Source: Candidatus Sulfotelmatobacter sp.
GTDB lineage: Bacteria; Acidobacteriota; Terriglobia; Terriglobales; Acidobacteriaceae
Assembly (NCBI GenBank): GCA_036500765.1
Contig: DASYBM010000004.1
Location: 248,001 to 312,000 of the forward strand
Direction of reading: 5' to 3'
Length of the DNA stretch: 64,000 nt
The notes under the pieces are model-generated. The model had not been told where the DNA came from and did not search any database. It saw nothing but the letters and a program-made list of their open reading frames with translations. Shown one piece after another: positions 1-8,257 of this stretch (its first letter is position 1; each line of letters starts with the position of its first letter). The translations under genes and the position numbers were made by a program.

Positions 1-151
1 GGAGTTAATAATATTTCGCGGGGGCTTGACAGGTGGAAAGTAGGGTCCGCCGTTGTTGGGAAAAGGGTCGACGTCGCCCCGTCTTGGTTTCGCAGAAGGG
101 GAGTATCTGGCCCACAGTTGCGGTCTTTGCATTTACAATGCGTGGCAACAA

Positions 152-1024
152 ATGATAACGAGAACCCGGCACATTACCCCAACAAATAGCTGGTCTGGAA
201 AGAGCTTCCTGGGCCAACGTTGGCATGTTTACGAGGGCGACGCACGCGGCGTTCTCACGCGACTTCCCGAAAAATCCTACAACTGTGCTGTGACCTCTCC
301 GCCTTATTATTGGCTACGTGACTACGGCGTGGGCGGACAACTTGGGCAAGAGGAGACGGTTCTTCAATATGTTAAGGGGTTGGCCGATACGATGGACGAG
401 GTATACCGACTTCTCGCTGATGATGGGCTGTTATTTCTGAATCTCGGAGACACCTACTACTCGGGAAAGGGGAAATCACACGGCACAGACCCGAAGAGTA
501 CCAAACGGCGCTTCGGCCTTCGCGCGGTTGATAAGAGCGGAGGTCTAGGAATCGGCATTCAGCCAAAATCTGTGATTGGCGTTCCTTGGCGTGTGGCCTT
601 AGAGATGTCCGGACGCAGAAAATGGGTCCTGCGCAGTTCGATAGTATGGCATCGCCCGCGGTCCCTGCCCGAGGCTGTAAAGGACCGCCCACGAAGGAGC
701 TATGAGTACGTATTCATGTTCGCGAAGCAGCGCAACTACTATTTCAACCGCCCGGCGCTTCGCGATGTGGTTGCGGAAGAGGATGTGTGGACGATTCCGG
801 CTCGACCAAAATCGACGAACGGGATTGATACGGCTCCCTTTCCAGACGAACTTGTCGAAAGATGTTTGAATCTCGGTTGTCGTGAAGGTGGTTCAGTTTT
901 GGACCCTTTTGCGGGGAGCGGGACGACACTTCGGGTCGCCGTAAGATCGGGCCGAGATGCGACTGGCATCGATCTCAATCCTGTGTTTTGCCAATACATG
1001 GTCGAAAAACTCAAGGCGATGTAA
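152..1024 (+). CDS. Beta-class site-specific DNA methyltransferase
   Basis: Transfers a methyl group from S-adenosylmethionine to an amino group of adenine or cytosine in DNA. With the ATG at 152 the protein has 290 residues. Catalytic motif IV TSPPY is at about residues 48-52 and the SAM-binding motif I DPFAGSGTT at about 251-259, so catalysis precedes SAM binding, the order of beta-class type II enzymes. SPPY is more typical of N4-cytosine or some N6-adenine enzymes than DPPY. A conserved stretch with SYEYVFMFAKQ lies before the presumed target-recognition region. The reading frame is open to an ATG at 53, but homology only becomes convincing after 152. It is followed after 12 bases by the ATPase gene, so it is probably the self-protection subunit of a restriction-like module. 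Target sequence unknown. Confidence 0.9.
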   Translation: MITRTRHITPTNSWSGKSFLGQRWHVYEGDARGVLTRLPEKSYNCAVTSPPYYWLRDYGVGGQLGQEETVLQYVKGLADTMDEVYRLLADDGLLFLNLGDTYYSGKGKSHGTDPKSTKRRFGLRAVDKSGGLGIGIQPKSVIGVPWRVALEMSGRRKWVLRSSIVWHRPRSLPEAVKDRPRRSYEYVFMFAKQRNYYFNRPALRDVVAEEDVWTIPARPKSTNGIDTAPFPDELVERCLNLGCREGGSVLDPFAGSGTTLRVAVRSGRDATGIDLNPVFCQYMVEKLKAM

Positions 1025-1036
1025 GGCGATAATCGA

Positions 1037-2905
1037 ATGTTCATTTCTTTGGACACAGTGCGTAAGTCTTTGACCGAGCTCGACGCGATCAACGCATTTT
1101 TCGGTATCACGTTTTTGGTATGCAAACGAAAGAAGCTGCCCGTAGGCCGAACAATACACTTCGGGGGAATCAACCGAGCAGAAACCGAATTTCTTCAAAC
1201 GTACTACAAGCCCGATTACACCTCTAAGCACTTCTTCCAACCTTTTAAGACCACGAAAGGAAGGTGGATAAAACCAACCTACGCCTCTTCGGGGCTCCAG
1301 AGCACAAGAACGCGCGGGGACCTGTCACTTGCCTTCATACATGAGAAAAAGACCGATGTTTGGGGTTGGTCAAGAAACTACATAGAGGTGATGCGAGGGA
1401 AGCTTGATCTCGATAAGAGCGGTCGCATTCCCGCCTTCTGGCTCTCCGCTTGGTTGTTCCGCGAACGTGATTGGCCAGAAACCGCTCGCCCAAGCGATGT
1501 TATTGAGGCTTTGCTACGCGAATTTCTTATTACGCGGGAGGAGGTGAGGGAGCTATTCAGTACGACAGAGCCGGACGCGCCGGAGCCTGTATTCACTGAA
1601 GATGTTTACTCTGACGCTGAACTACTGCGCCACATCGAACCTGCCCCTGATAGCAAACCCGAGGAAGGAGGAACCCTCAAATTTCTTGGTCTTGAGGGCT
1701 TGGGGCCGACGAAGAGATTGACATTCAATCCGGGCGAGCGACTTTCTATCATCACGGGCGACAACGGGCTGGGCAAGACGTTCCTCCTAGAGTGTGCGTG
1801 GTGGGCGTTAACGGGCCAGTGGGCGGAACAGCCAGCATTTCCGCGGATGGAAGCGCAACGCACAGACACCTCCATATCATTTGAGATCGCTGGAAAGAGG
1901 ATTGGCCAGAAAAAGACTATCAAGTTTGATTGGGATTCTCAGAATTGGCCTGCCACGAAGGATCGACCAACGATACCCGGCCTAATAATTTACGCGCGCA
2001 TAGATGGTTCATTTGCGGTTTGGGACCCTGCGCGCCACGCCACCAAATCGGACAGCTCTAGCACCGGTCTGCTGCTGTTCAGCAGAGATCAGGTATTGCG
2101 CGGTCTTGAGGGTAAACTCGAAGGTCTATTGAGGGATTGGGTAAGCTGGCAGCGCAATCCAGATTCCAGCATATTTGAGATTTTTAAGCGGGTATTGCGA
2201 CGATTGTCACCTCCAGACATGGGGCCACTGACGCCCGGAGATCCTATTAGATTGCCTTTTGAGCCACGCGAAATGCCGACGCTGTTGCATCGTTTTGGTC
2301 AAGTGCCGATTATTCACGAATCGGCAGGCGTGCGACGAATCGTAACATTGGCATATCTGCTTGTTTGGGCTTGGAATGAGCATCGGGTGTACTCCGGACT
2401 GGCCAAAAAAGCTCCGCAAGACAAGATGGTCGTACTGATCGATGAGATGGAAGCGCATTTACATCCGAAGTGGCAGAGGGTTGTGCTTCCCGCCTTACTC
2501 GACGTGACAAACATTCTTGCCAAGAATGTGCAGGCGCAAATCATAATCGCCACTCACTCGCCGCTAGTCCTAGCTTCTGTAGAAACCAGTTTTTCTGACG
2601 CGTCGGACAAACTTTTCCATCTTCAGCTGACCCCCGAGGGGCAGGTTACCTTCAATGACGTCAATTTCGTGAGGTATGGCCGCATTGATGAATGGCTCAC
2701 CTCGGATCTTTTCGAGCTAACCCAAGCGAGATCAAGTGAAGGAGAAACGGCAATCGAGCAAGCGAAGCGATTGATGGCGGACGCAAAGCCCACATCCGAC
2801 GGCATTATCGAGGTTACTAAACGGCTAAAGGAAGCCCTTGCTGATGACGATGATTTCTGGCCACGTTGGCTATATTTCGCCGAGCAGAAAGGCGTCCGCC
2901 TTTGA
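1037..2905 (+). CDS. AAA/ABC-type ATPase with unassigned N-terminal domain
   Basis: A 622-residue protein. Residues 1 to about 200 match no domain I can name and are rich in W, R and H. An SMC/Rad50-like (OLD- or PtuA-like) ATPase follows: Walker A GDNGLGKT at 241-248, Walker B VVLIDE at 465-470 followed by AHLHP, and the ATHSP switch motif at about 506-510. No TOPRIM motif is visible after the ATPase, so this is not an evident OLD nuclease. It lies between a DNA methyltransferase and an HNH nuclease, and its stop overlaps the nuclease start. The likely role is an NTP-driven sensor or translocator that licenses the HNH nuclease, as in PtuA/PtuB (Septu) pairs. The link to the methyltransferase and the N-terminal domain set it apart from the simplest Septu form. 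The ATPase call is secure; the defence role is inferred. Confidence 0.85.
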   Translation: MFISLDTVRKSLTELDAINAFFGITFLVCKRKKLPVGRTIHFGGINRAETEFLQTYYKPDYTSKHFFQPFKTTKGRWIKPTYASSGLQSTRTRGDLSLAFIHEKKTDVWGWSRNYIEVMRGKLDLDKSGRIPAFWLSAWLFRERDWPETARPSDVIEALLREFLITREEVRELFSTTEPDAPEPVFTEDVYSDAELLRHIEPAPDSKPEEGGTLKFLGLEGLGPTKRLTFNPGERLSIITGDNGLGKTFLLECAWWALTGQWAEQPAFPRMEAQRTDTSISFEIAGKRIGQKKTIKFDWDSQNWPATKDRPTIPGLIIYARIDGSFAVWDPARHATKSDSSSTGLLLFSRDQVLRGLEGKLEGLLRDWVSWQRNPDSSIFEIFKRVLRRLSPPDMGPLTPGDPIRLPFEPREMPTLLHRFGQVPIIHESAGVRRIVTLAYLLVWAWNEHRVYSGLAKKAPQDKMVVLIDEMEAHLHPKWQRVVLPALLDVTNILAKNVQAQIIIATHSPLVLASVETSFSDASDKLFHLQLTPEGQVTFNDVNFVRYGRIDEWLTSDLFELTQARSSEGETAIEQAKRLMADAKPTSDGIIEVTKRLKEALADDDDFWPRWLYFAEQKGVRL

Positions 2906-3516
2906 TCCCAGTGGCGCTGCGGCCTGAGCCTGCAAGTTTCGAGGTGAACGTTAGAAGACGCGGTAAGGCGTTTCTCGCCAAGTTCACTGTCCCTAAGAGG
3001 CCCACAGCGCAACAATTCAAGAAACACCAGTACTGGAAAGACATCCTCCCTCAGTTGAGAACTTCGTATAACGAAATATGTGCTTTTTGCGCTTGTTGGA
3101 TTCCATTCGATCAAGGTAGTGTAGACCACTTCGAACCCAAATCCGTCAATCCCTCTCGTGCGTACGAGTGGGACAACTATCGCCTGGCGCAGGAAAAAAT
3201 AAACAATAACAAAGGCGAATCAACCGAGGTGCTCGATCCTTTTCACATTCAGCCAGGATGGTTTGTCTTGGACGCTGCAACGTTTTTTGTGAAAACAAAT
3301 ACGGGACTGCCGCAAAACGTTACTGACGCGGTCAACAAGACCATCACCATCCTGCAATTAAATTCGAACGCTCTCGTGAGATTGCGGTACACAGTTTTGA
3401 AGGAATATTCGGAAGGCCATTGGGACCTCGATTTTCTAAGGAGGCGATATCCTTTCATTGCTACAGAACTTGCGAGGCAAAACCTCGTCGACGGCATTAA
3501 AGGCACAATTAAATAG
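2902..3516 (+). CDS. HNH endonuclease (PtuB-like)
   Basis: A 204-residue metal-dependent nuclease. The ICAFC..C cluster (about 60-65) is followed by VDHFEPKS (D75-H76) and WDNYRLAQEKINNNKG (about 90-105), the usual D-H ... W-N-Y-L ... N..K pattern of HNH proteins paired with AAA ATPases. I chose the TTG at 2902. It overlaps the ATPase stop in the TTGA arrangement, has AAAGG about 10 bases upstream, and gives MIPVALRPEP, the N-terminus I recognise for this family. The in-frame TTG at 2866 would add 12 residues but has no ribosome-binding site. It is probably translationally coupled to the ATPase and is the likely effector of the module. Its last codons are duplicated downstream (3491-3542). 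Confidence 0.85.
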   Translation: MIPVALRPEPASFEVNVRRRGKAFLAKFTVPKRPTAQQFKKHQYWKDILPQLRTSYNEICAFCACWIPFDQGSVDHFEPKSVNPSRAYEWDNYRLAQEKINNNKGESTEVLDPFHIQPGWFVLDAATFFVKTNTGLPQNVTDAVNKTITILQLNSNALVRLRYTVLKEYSEGHWDLDFLRRRYPFIATELARQNLVDGIKGTIK

Positions 3517-3542
3517 ACGGCATTAAAGACACAATTAAATAG
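3491..3542 (+). repeat. 26-bp tandem duplication at the 3' end of the HNH gene
   Basis: Two adjacent 26-bp units (3491-3516 and 3517-3542) differ at a single base. The first unit encodes the last residues and the stop of the HNH protein, and the second repeats it immediately. This looks like a recent slippage duplication at the boundary of the defence module. Confidence 0.9.
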
Positions 3543-3947
3543 AAGATGATGGCCCAGGCTCATGAGGCAATCGCGTCGGCCGGGTGGCCCACCTTATTTT
3601 TTTTTCCGCCATCCCATTGAATGTGCTCCATCCTTGCATTCTTTGCCAGGGTAGGTACGATGCTGCTTGTACCGGAGAGATTTTGAGTCGGGGAAGAGCG
3701 GCGCTGCGGGCGGCGTCGTGTCCCACCCGTCGCAAAAAACGCGACGGATGGGGCAGTCGGTTTGGTGCTTGGTTCCGGCGGATCAAGAGCTTGGGCTTAC
3801 GCGGCTGAGCGTGGAGACCGAGATCCCTCCCCTTCGACTGCGCTCCGGGCTGAAAAACGGCTTCGCTCGGGATGACAATCCTGCTTTTTTCCTGCTGCGG
3901 CGGGCGGCTACTTCTCCTCTTATTCTCTTCATTAATTACTTCTCCTC
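3543..3947. repeat. Intergenic interspersed repeat, copy A
   Basis: A 405-base stretch without a convincing gene. From about 3660 to 3890 it parallels 4455-4735: a run reading GGGCGGCGTCGTGTCCCAC, a stem-loop at 3721-3755 (CCGTCGC / GCGACGG stem followed by ATGGGGCA), then AAGAGCTTGGGCTTACGC, and finally CTTCGCTCGGGATGACAATC. The same blocks recur in the same order in copy B, so this is a composite dispersed element and not random spacer. No transposase is present. Confidence 0.75.
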
Positions 3948-4385
3948 TTACTTTTCCTCGATCGTCAGGGGCACAGTCTTCATCTCTTTGATTTCGGCGA
4001 TCACGATGGCGCGGGTGCCTTTTCGTTCGAAGACGATTCCGGTGGCTTGGACGTATTTGCCTACGAAGGGCATCAGTTTCTCGCGCTGATCGGAGTCGGG
4101 CATTTTGTCGGAGATGGGGAGATACAGGTCACCGTCCTTGGTCAGGATGACGAGCGGCGAGCCGCCGCGGACGCACGCCTGCACGCACTTCATGCTGAGG
4201 TGAGTCGCGTTCCCGTCGAGGTTCTGAATGGGACACGCGATATCGCGAAGCAGGCCCTCAATCGTTGCTTTCGACGCGTTGGCTCGGGAACCCTCCATTG
4301 ACGTGTGCTGTGGAGGTTTGGCAGTGGCCAGCAGTGCGCCGATACCGCAGCCGGCCAGCAGGCAAAGACGCAGAAATCGGTTCAT
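3948..4385 (-). CDS. Small secreted protein of unknown function
   Basis: 145 residues from the ATG at 4385, which has a strong AAGGAGAA ribosome-binding site; an upstream in-frame ATG at 4409 lacks one. The N-terminus MNRFLRLCLLAGCGIGALLATA is a signal peptide, possibly with a lipobox-like Cys. The mature part has three Cys in about 20 residues (IACPIQ, MKCVQACVRGG) and then a beta-rich segment ending in ERKGTRAIVIAEI, reminiscent of small OB-fold-like secreted proteins. I do not recognise the family. It stands alone between two copies of an interspersed repeat. Confidence 0.65.
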   Translation of the reverse strand: MNRFLRLCLLAGCGIGALLATAKPPQHTSMEGSRANASKATIEGLLRDIACPIQNLDGNATHLSMKCVQACVRGGSPLVILTKDGDLYLPISDKMPDSDQREKLMPFVGKYVQATGIVFERKGTRAIVIAEIKEMKTVPLTIEEK

Positions 4386-4896
4386 GAGTTCTCCTTTTTT
4401 ATGGGGCATTAATCTTCGACATTGTTTATCGGGGCGACGTTGTTATCGGGGTGATTGTACGCGAGAGATTTTGACTTCGTTAAAACGGCGCTGCGGGCGG
4501 CGTCGTGTCCCACTCTTCGCAAAGAACGCGAAGAATGGGGCAGCCAGTTTATTGCTTGCTTCCCGGGGATTAAGAGCTTCGGCTTACGCTCCAGGGCGGT
4601 GACGACCGAGATCCCCTTCGACTTCGCTCAGGGCAGGCTCTCGCTACGCCTGAAAAGCGGCTTCGCTCGGGATGACAATCCTAACCTGAAAAGCGGCTTC
4701 GCTCGGGATGACAATCCTTCTGGAAGGCTGCGCGGTGGCCGTTGGTAATACGGATATCGCTGTATTTAGTGCGAGGTCGGGAGAGAATAGTCTGTTGGGA
4801 ATCTGACACAATCGAGTTCGTCCAAGTTTCTCTAAGTTCGTTCGACTTCGTTCGTCCGAGTACATTCGTCTTAGTTTATTCGTTCGGGGAGATGGC
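4386..4896. repeat. Intergenic interspersed repeat, copy B, and leader of the response regulator
   Basis: 511 bases without a gene. Positions 4455-4735 repeat copy A, with a stem-loop at 4508-4542 (TCTTCGC / GCGAAGA, then ATGGGGCA). The terminal block CTTCGCTCGGGATGACAATC is present twice in tandem (about 4660 and 4695). From about 4810 to 4885 the sequence is an irregular array of short CGTTCG/AAGTT motifs leading to the response-regulator start, cause unknown. Confidence 0.7.
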
Positions 4897-5286
4897 ATGG
4901 ATCGGCGGGCACTGCGGGTGCTGGTGGTGGATGACAATGAGAACGTCCGGCGCACGATTTGCCAGCTTTTGCGTTCGCAGGCTGACATCGAGGTGGTTTG
5001 CGAGGCCGTCGATGGGGCCGATGCGGTGTGCAAGGTACGGGAGCACCTGCCGGATGTCGTCCTTCTGGATGTGACGATGCCTACGATGGATGGCCTGGAA
5101 GCCGCGCGAATTCTCAAGAGAGAATTTCCGGCGATTGCGATTGTCGTTGTCAGTCAACACGATTCCCGGGGATTTCAGTGGGCGGCGTTGGCAGCGGGCG
5201 TGAGTGGATACGTTGTTAAGAGCAATGCCGGCCGAGACCTGATTCCTGAACTGCGAAGAATTCGGGGGATGGGCGCGTCGGCATAA
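4897..5286 (+). CDS. Single-domain response regulator (CheY-like receiver)
   Basis: 129 residues consisting only of a receiver domain. The acidic pair D12-D13 (VVDDNE), phosphoacceptor D58 (LLDVTMP), the S/T position at S86 and K108 (YVVKS) are all present, so it should accept a phosphoryl group. There is no output domain after the receiver; about 15 residues follow the last helix. A GGGGAG ribosome-binding site precedes the ATG. No histidine kinase is adjacent. The nearest signalling genes are the cluster that begins at 5789, which includes a HisKA-containing protein without a kinase domain, so this protein could feed into that cluster; that link is inferred. Confidence 0.88.
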   Translation: MDRRALRVLVVDDNENVRRTICQLLRSQADIEVVCEAVDGADAVCKVREHLPDVVLLDVTMPTMDGLEAARILKREFPAIAIVVVSQHDSRGFQWAALAAGVSGYVVKSNAGRDLIPELRRIRGMGASA

Positions 5287-5788
5287 AGGTTTTCCGGTTA
5301 TGCCCTTTCAAATATTTCAATAGAGGAACTCCATCCTTGCTTGGCAAGGGTTATGTTGCTGCTTTGGAGCCGATTTTGGCTCGGGGAAACGACGCTGCCG
5401 GCGGCATGGTGTCGCACTCTTCGCAGAGAACGCGAAAAATGGGGCACCCTCGCCTGGGTGATGTCCGCCCAGTTCTCTGGGTGATTTCCTTCAGATCAAG
5501 GGCCCCGGACGAATGCGTCCCGGGGCTACGTGTTTGAGACTTCTGTCTCAGGGTGAGACGATCGGCTTCTTCAATCTTTCCTCACTCTTCTTTAACTTCG
5601 CGCAGCACGTGGGATGCGGCTTCTAACCTGCTGAAAATGCATTCCCCTGAGTGCTAGACCTTCCGTTCGCGGGGATGGCTGCCGTGTTGCTCCTTCTTTG
5701 GTGAACCGCGGAAAAACGGCTCCCCACGGCTCTTCCTAACCGGGAAGAGGGGAGCCCGACCGCATTTCAACTTGGGAGAAGTCTCGCT
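5287..5788. repeat. Intergenic region with repeat copy C and a large hairpin
   Basis: 502 bases without a supported gene. The stem-loop at 5411-5447 is a third copy of the element in copies A and B (CTTCGC / GCGAA, then ATGGGGCAC). A second structure at 5718-5756 folds GGCTCCCC and CTCTTCC against GGAAGAG and GGGAGCC with a small bulge. It sits about 30 bases before the next gene and could affect its expression. Confidence 0.6.
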
Positions 5789-6160
5789 TTGGGGCAATCG
5801 GCATCGGCTACAGCAACGGCGCGCAACGCACAGAACGCCAGCAGCGTGGCGGGGCTGGCGCGCTTCTTTCCGGAGGCGTCGCCTGTCCGCATGCCGGTGC
5901 AACTTGCCCGCATCGTGCTGGGCGGCGAGCCGGCTACAACTCATTTCAGCGAGAGTGTGGTTATTGAATTCGGCACGACCCGCGAAGTTCTTTTCTCCTG
6001 CAACACGCCTTTGGAATTTGGCGACGAGCTTCGGCTGCGCAATTCTGACAGTTCGTTCGATGTGGCCGCTTCGGTGATCGCGGTGCAATATCACCCAGGC
6101 AATACCGTGGTAGCGGCACGCTTTCGTGGGGAAGTCCCCAACTGGATCGTGAAATCATGA
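5789..6160 (+). CDS. PilZ-like domain protein
   Basis: 123 residues starting at a TTG (5789) with GGGAG 7 bases upstream. Residues about 40-120 look like a degenerate PilZ beta-barrel: VVIEFGTTREVLFSC, LEFGDELRLR and VIAVQYHPGNTVVAARFRG. I do not see the canonical RxxxR motif needed to bind cyclic di-GMP, so it may be a non-binding PilZ variant. It overlaps the next gene by ATGA (6157-6160), which implies co-translation. It begins a four-gene signalling cluster ending with a CheR-type methyltransferase. The family assignment is tentative. Confidence 0.55.
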   Translation: MGQSASATATARNAQNASSVAGLARFFPEASPVRMPVQLARIVLGGEPATTHFSESVVIEFGTTREVLFSCNTPLEFGDELRLRNSDSSFDVAASVIAVQYHPGNTVVAARFRGEVPNWIVKS

Positions 6161-7410
6161 CGCCTACAACACCTCTACAAGATCTGGCCACGCAGTGGAG
6201 TACGGCGCGGCGGCTCTATCCCATTTATTCCGAACTGGCGCGGGAGTTTGCCATTGAAGCCAAGCCCTGCGCCGAACTTGAGGCCGGGGTGGACATGCCC
6301 GGCAAAGAGACGGTCGAGCAGGCCCAGCACTGGCTGGATGAGATGGATCGGGTCATGCAGGTGCATCAGTTGCGGCAGTTTCTACAGACCAGTTCGATCG
6401 TGACGCAGGATGGTTTGGAGGCATTGCTGCACCACTTTCTGACGATGCCCACCAAGACCGACATTATTCGCGACAAGATTGATTTTCTGCTGGTGCAATA
6501 TTTCAGCCAGATCGCGCCGACGGGTGTAGGGGATAGCGAAGTCGATCTCGGGTATGTGGCGAAAGCGATGGAGCCGGTTCTGGGCAAAGTGGAAGTGAAG
6601 CCCCCGGTTTGGTTGAATGCGCTGGACCGGGTGCTGGATTCGGCGCGGAAATGCCGCTCGCTCGATGAACTTTTGCATGGCGGGGTGCTCGAACAAGGAC
6701 GGAAGGCGAAGTTGCTGGCCGGGGACCTGTTTTATCTGCCGGTCGCGCTGGCGGCTTTTACGCGTTTCGGATATCTGATGCGGCGCGCGTTTTTCCGCCT
6801 GATGCTGGGCGATCTGAACACGATTCTGGATGGCTTGACGGAGTTGGAGGAGAAGGGGGTGGAGACGATCGATTGCCGGCGGGCACAGTTTTCGGCGCAG
6901 GAACCGATCGTGCGCCTGCGGATGATTTGCCAGTCGTGGAAGGTAATGTTCCAGGCGGAATATTCTTCGGGCCAGCCGTTGCGGATGCTGGTCGATTTAA
7001 GGGCCTCGGTTGAGTATGCGCTGGGGCGCGGCAAAGCGCCTGAGGCGGAGACGAAGGGCAAGCCTGGAACGGCCGCAAATCCAACTGCATCGGTGAAGCC
7101 GGATGGCGCGACTCCCGCCGTTAAGCCTGCGAGCGCGGCGAAGCCTGTTTCTGCGGCGAAACCGGTGTCAGTGGCGAAGCCTCTCGCCGCGCCGGCTGGG
7201 GCCAAAGCTGTGAGCGTCGCGGCCAAGCCGCCTGCGGTCGGCGCAGCTGCTGGGGCAACGAAATCCGCCGCCAAGCAGGTTGCGTCGGCGGTAGCGGCAG
7301 GGCCGCAATCCAAACCGGGTGCCGCAAAAGCAGCGCCCGCAGAGTTTGAAGTGTCAGCGACGCCGGAATGGGATGCGGACGCCGAAGACCAGACGGGAAG
7401 TAAGAAGTGA
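6157..7410 (+). CDS. Helical protein with long Ala/Lys/Pro-rich tail, unknown function
   Basis: 417 residues. Residues 1 to about 285 appear alpha-helical and match no family I know. From about 290 to 410 the sequence is an Ala/Lys/Pro/Val tail with degenerate repeats such as AAKPVS and VAKPLA, resembling disordered linkers or basic tails of DNA-associated proteins. It ends with an acidic patch (EWDADAEDQ). Its start overlaps the PilZ-like gene stop, and it is followed after 66 bases by the receiver/HisKA protein, so it is probably a scaffold or adaptor of this signalling cluster. That role rests only on position. Confidence 0.6.
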   Translation: MTPTTPLQDLATQWSTARRLYPIYSELAREFAIEAKPCAELEAGVDMPGKETVEQAQHWLDEMDRVMQVHQLRQFLQTSSIVTQDGLEALLHHFLTMPTKTDIIRDKIDFLLVQYFSQIAPTGVGDSEVDLGYVAKAMEPVLGKVEVKPPVWLNALDRVLDSARKCRSLDELLHGGVLEQGRKAKLLAGDLFYLPVALAAFTRFGYLMRRAFFRLMLGDLNTILDGLTELEEKGVETIDCRRAQFSAQEPIVRLRMICQSWKVMFQAEYSSGQPLRMLVDLRASVEYALGRGKAPEAETKGKPGTAANPTASVKPDGATPAVKPASAAKPVSAAKPVSVAKPLAAPAGAKAVSVAAKPPAVGAAAGATKSAAKQVASAVAAGPQSKPGAAKAAPAEFEVSATPEWDADAEDQTGSKK

Positions 7411-7476
7411 GCCGCGCCCGAAGTTCGCGGGTGCAAATTTCGAGCAACCGTTGCGTGAACGCATAGAGGTTCGTAC

Positions 7477-8163
7477 GTGCAGGCACCCACTGTTCTGATC
7501 ATCTCCGACGAAGTCGATTTCTCGCGGCGCATTACGGCGCGCTGGCAGATGGAGCGCAACGTCCCGACATTTACGCTGCTGAGCGGAGACTTGTGGCCGC
7601 GCTTTGCGGTGGATGTATTCGATGCGGCGATTGTTGGCGATTTGCGGCGCGATGTTCTGTCCGTTGTTCTGGAACCGCTGCACTCGACCGGCCAGCCGGT
7701 GTTTTGTGTTGGGCAGGATGCGGCCACGGCTCAACTGGTGCGGGAACGCTGGCCGCGGATTGCCATTCTGCGCGGCAGCGAGCACTGGCTGGAAACGCTG
7801 GTGCTGGCGGCGAGCGAGGCGGTGCATCGCTCGCGAGCGGAATTGCGCGCTCGTTCGGCGGAGGCCGCGTGCGCCACTCTCGATCGTCAGGCGACTTTGG
7901 GCCGCTACATGCTGGAAATGCGTCATAACCTGAATAACGCGCTGACGTCGGTGCTGGGAAATTCCGACTTACTGCTGCTCGAGCCGGGCAGCTTCTCGGC
8001 GCAGACGCGGGCGCAGATTGAAACGATTCGGAACATGACGCTTCGCATCCACGAAATCATGCAGAGGTTTTCGTCACTGGAGAAGGAAATGAACGTGGTC
8101 GCCCAGCAGGCAGAGCAAGATTCCGGCAAGTCTTATGCGGCGGTTGCCGCCAGTGGCTTGTGA
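7477..8163 (+). CDS. Receiver-like/HisKA phosphotransfer protein lacking a kinase domain
   Basis: 228 residues from a GTG with AGAGGT 6 bases upstream. The N-terminal 110 residues resemble a receiver fold (acidic D11-E12, possible acceptor in DAAIVGD, residues 49-55), although the usual Lys/Thr signature is weak. Residues about 135-200 form a HisKA-type helical hairpin with H150 in the H-box MRHNLNNALTSVLGN. No HATPase_c motifs (N, G1, G2 boxes) follow, and the protein ends after about 30 more residues. It therefore cannot phosphorylate itself and may be a phosphotransfer or dimerisation protein. Adjacent to CheR and near the stand-alone receiver at 4897. Confidence 0.65.
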   Translation: MQAPTVLIISDEVDFSRRITARWQMERNVPTFTLLSGDLWPRFAVDVFDAAIVGDLRRDVLSVVLEPLHSTGQPVFCVGQDAATAQLVRERWPRIAILRGSEHWLETLVLAASEAVHRSRAELRARSAEAACATLDRQATLGRYMLEMRHNLNNALTSVLGNSDLLLLEPGSFSAQTRAQIETIRNMTLRIHEIMQRFSSLEKEMNVVAQQAEQDSGKSYAAVAASGL

Positions 8164-8257
8164 GCGAGAAGCGAGCACTGTTTCTCCCCTGGTATGAACG
8201 TTCCGACGTTACAAGTTCGGCGCTTAATTGCGCGTACCCTGCGGGGAAGAAAAATCT

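Noticed and set aside
1037..3516. Plain Septu (PtuAB) assignment for the ATPase/HNH pair
   Set aside because: The adjacent methyltransferase and the 200-residue unassigned N-terminal domain make a direct equivalence unsafe; only similarity in logic is claimed.
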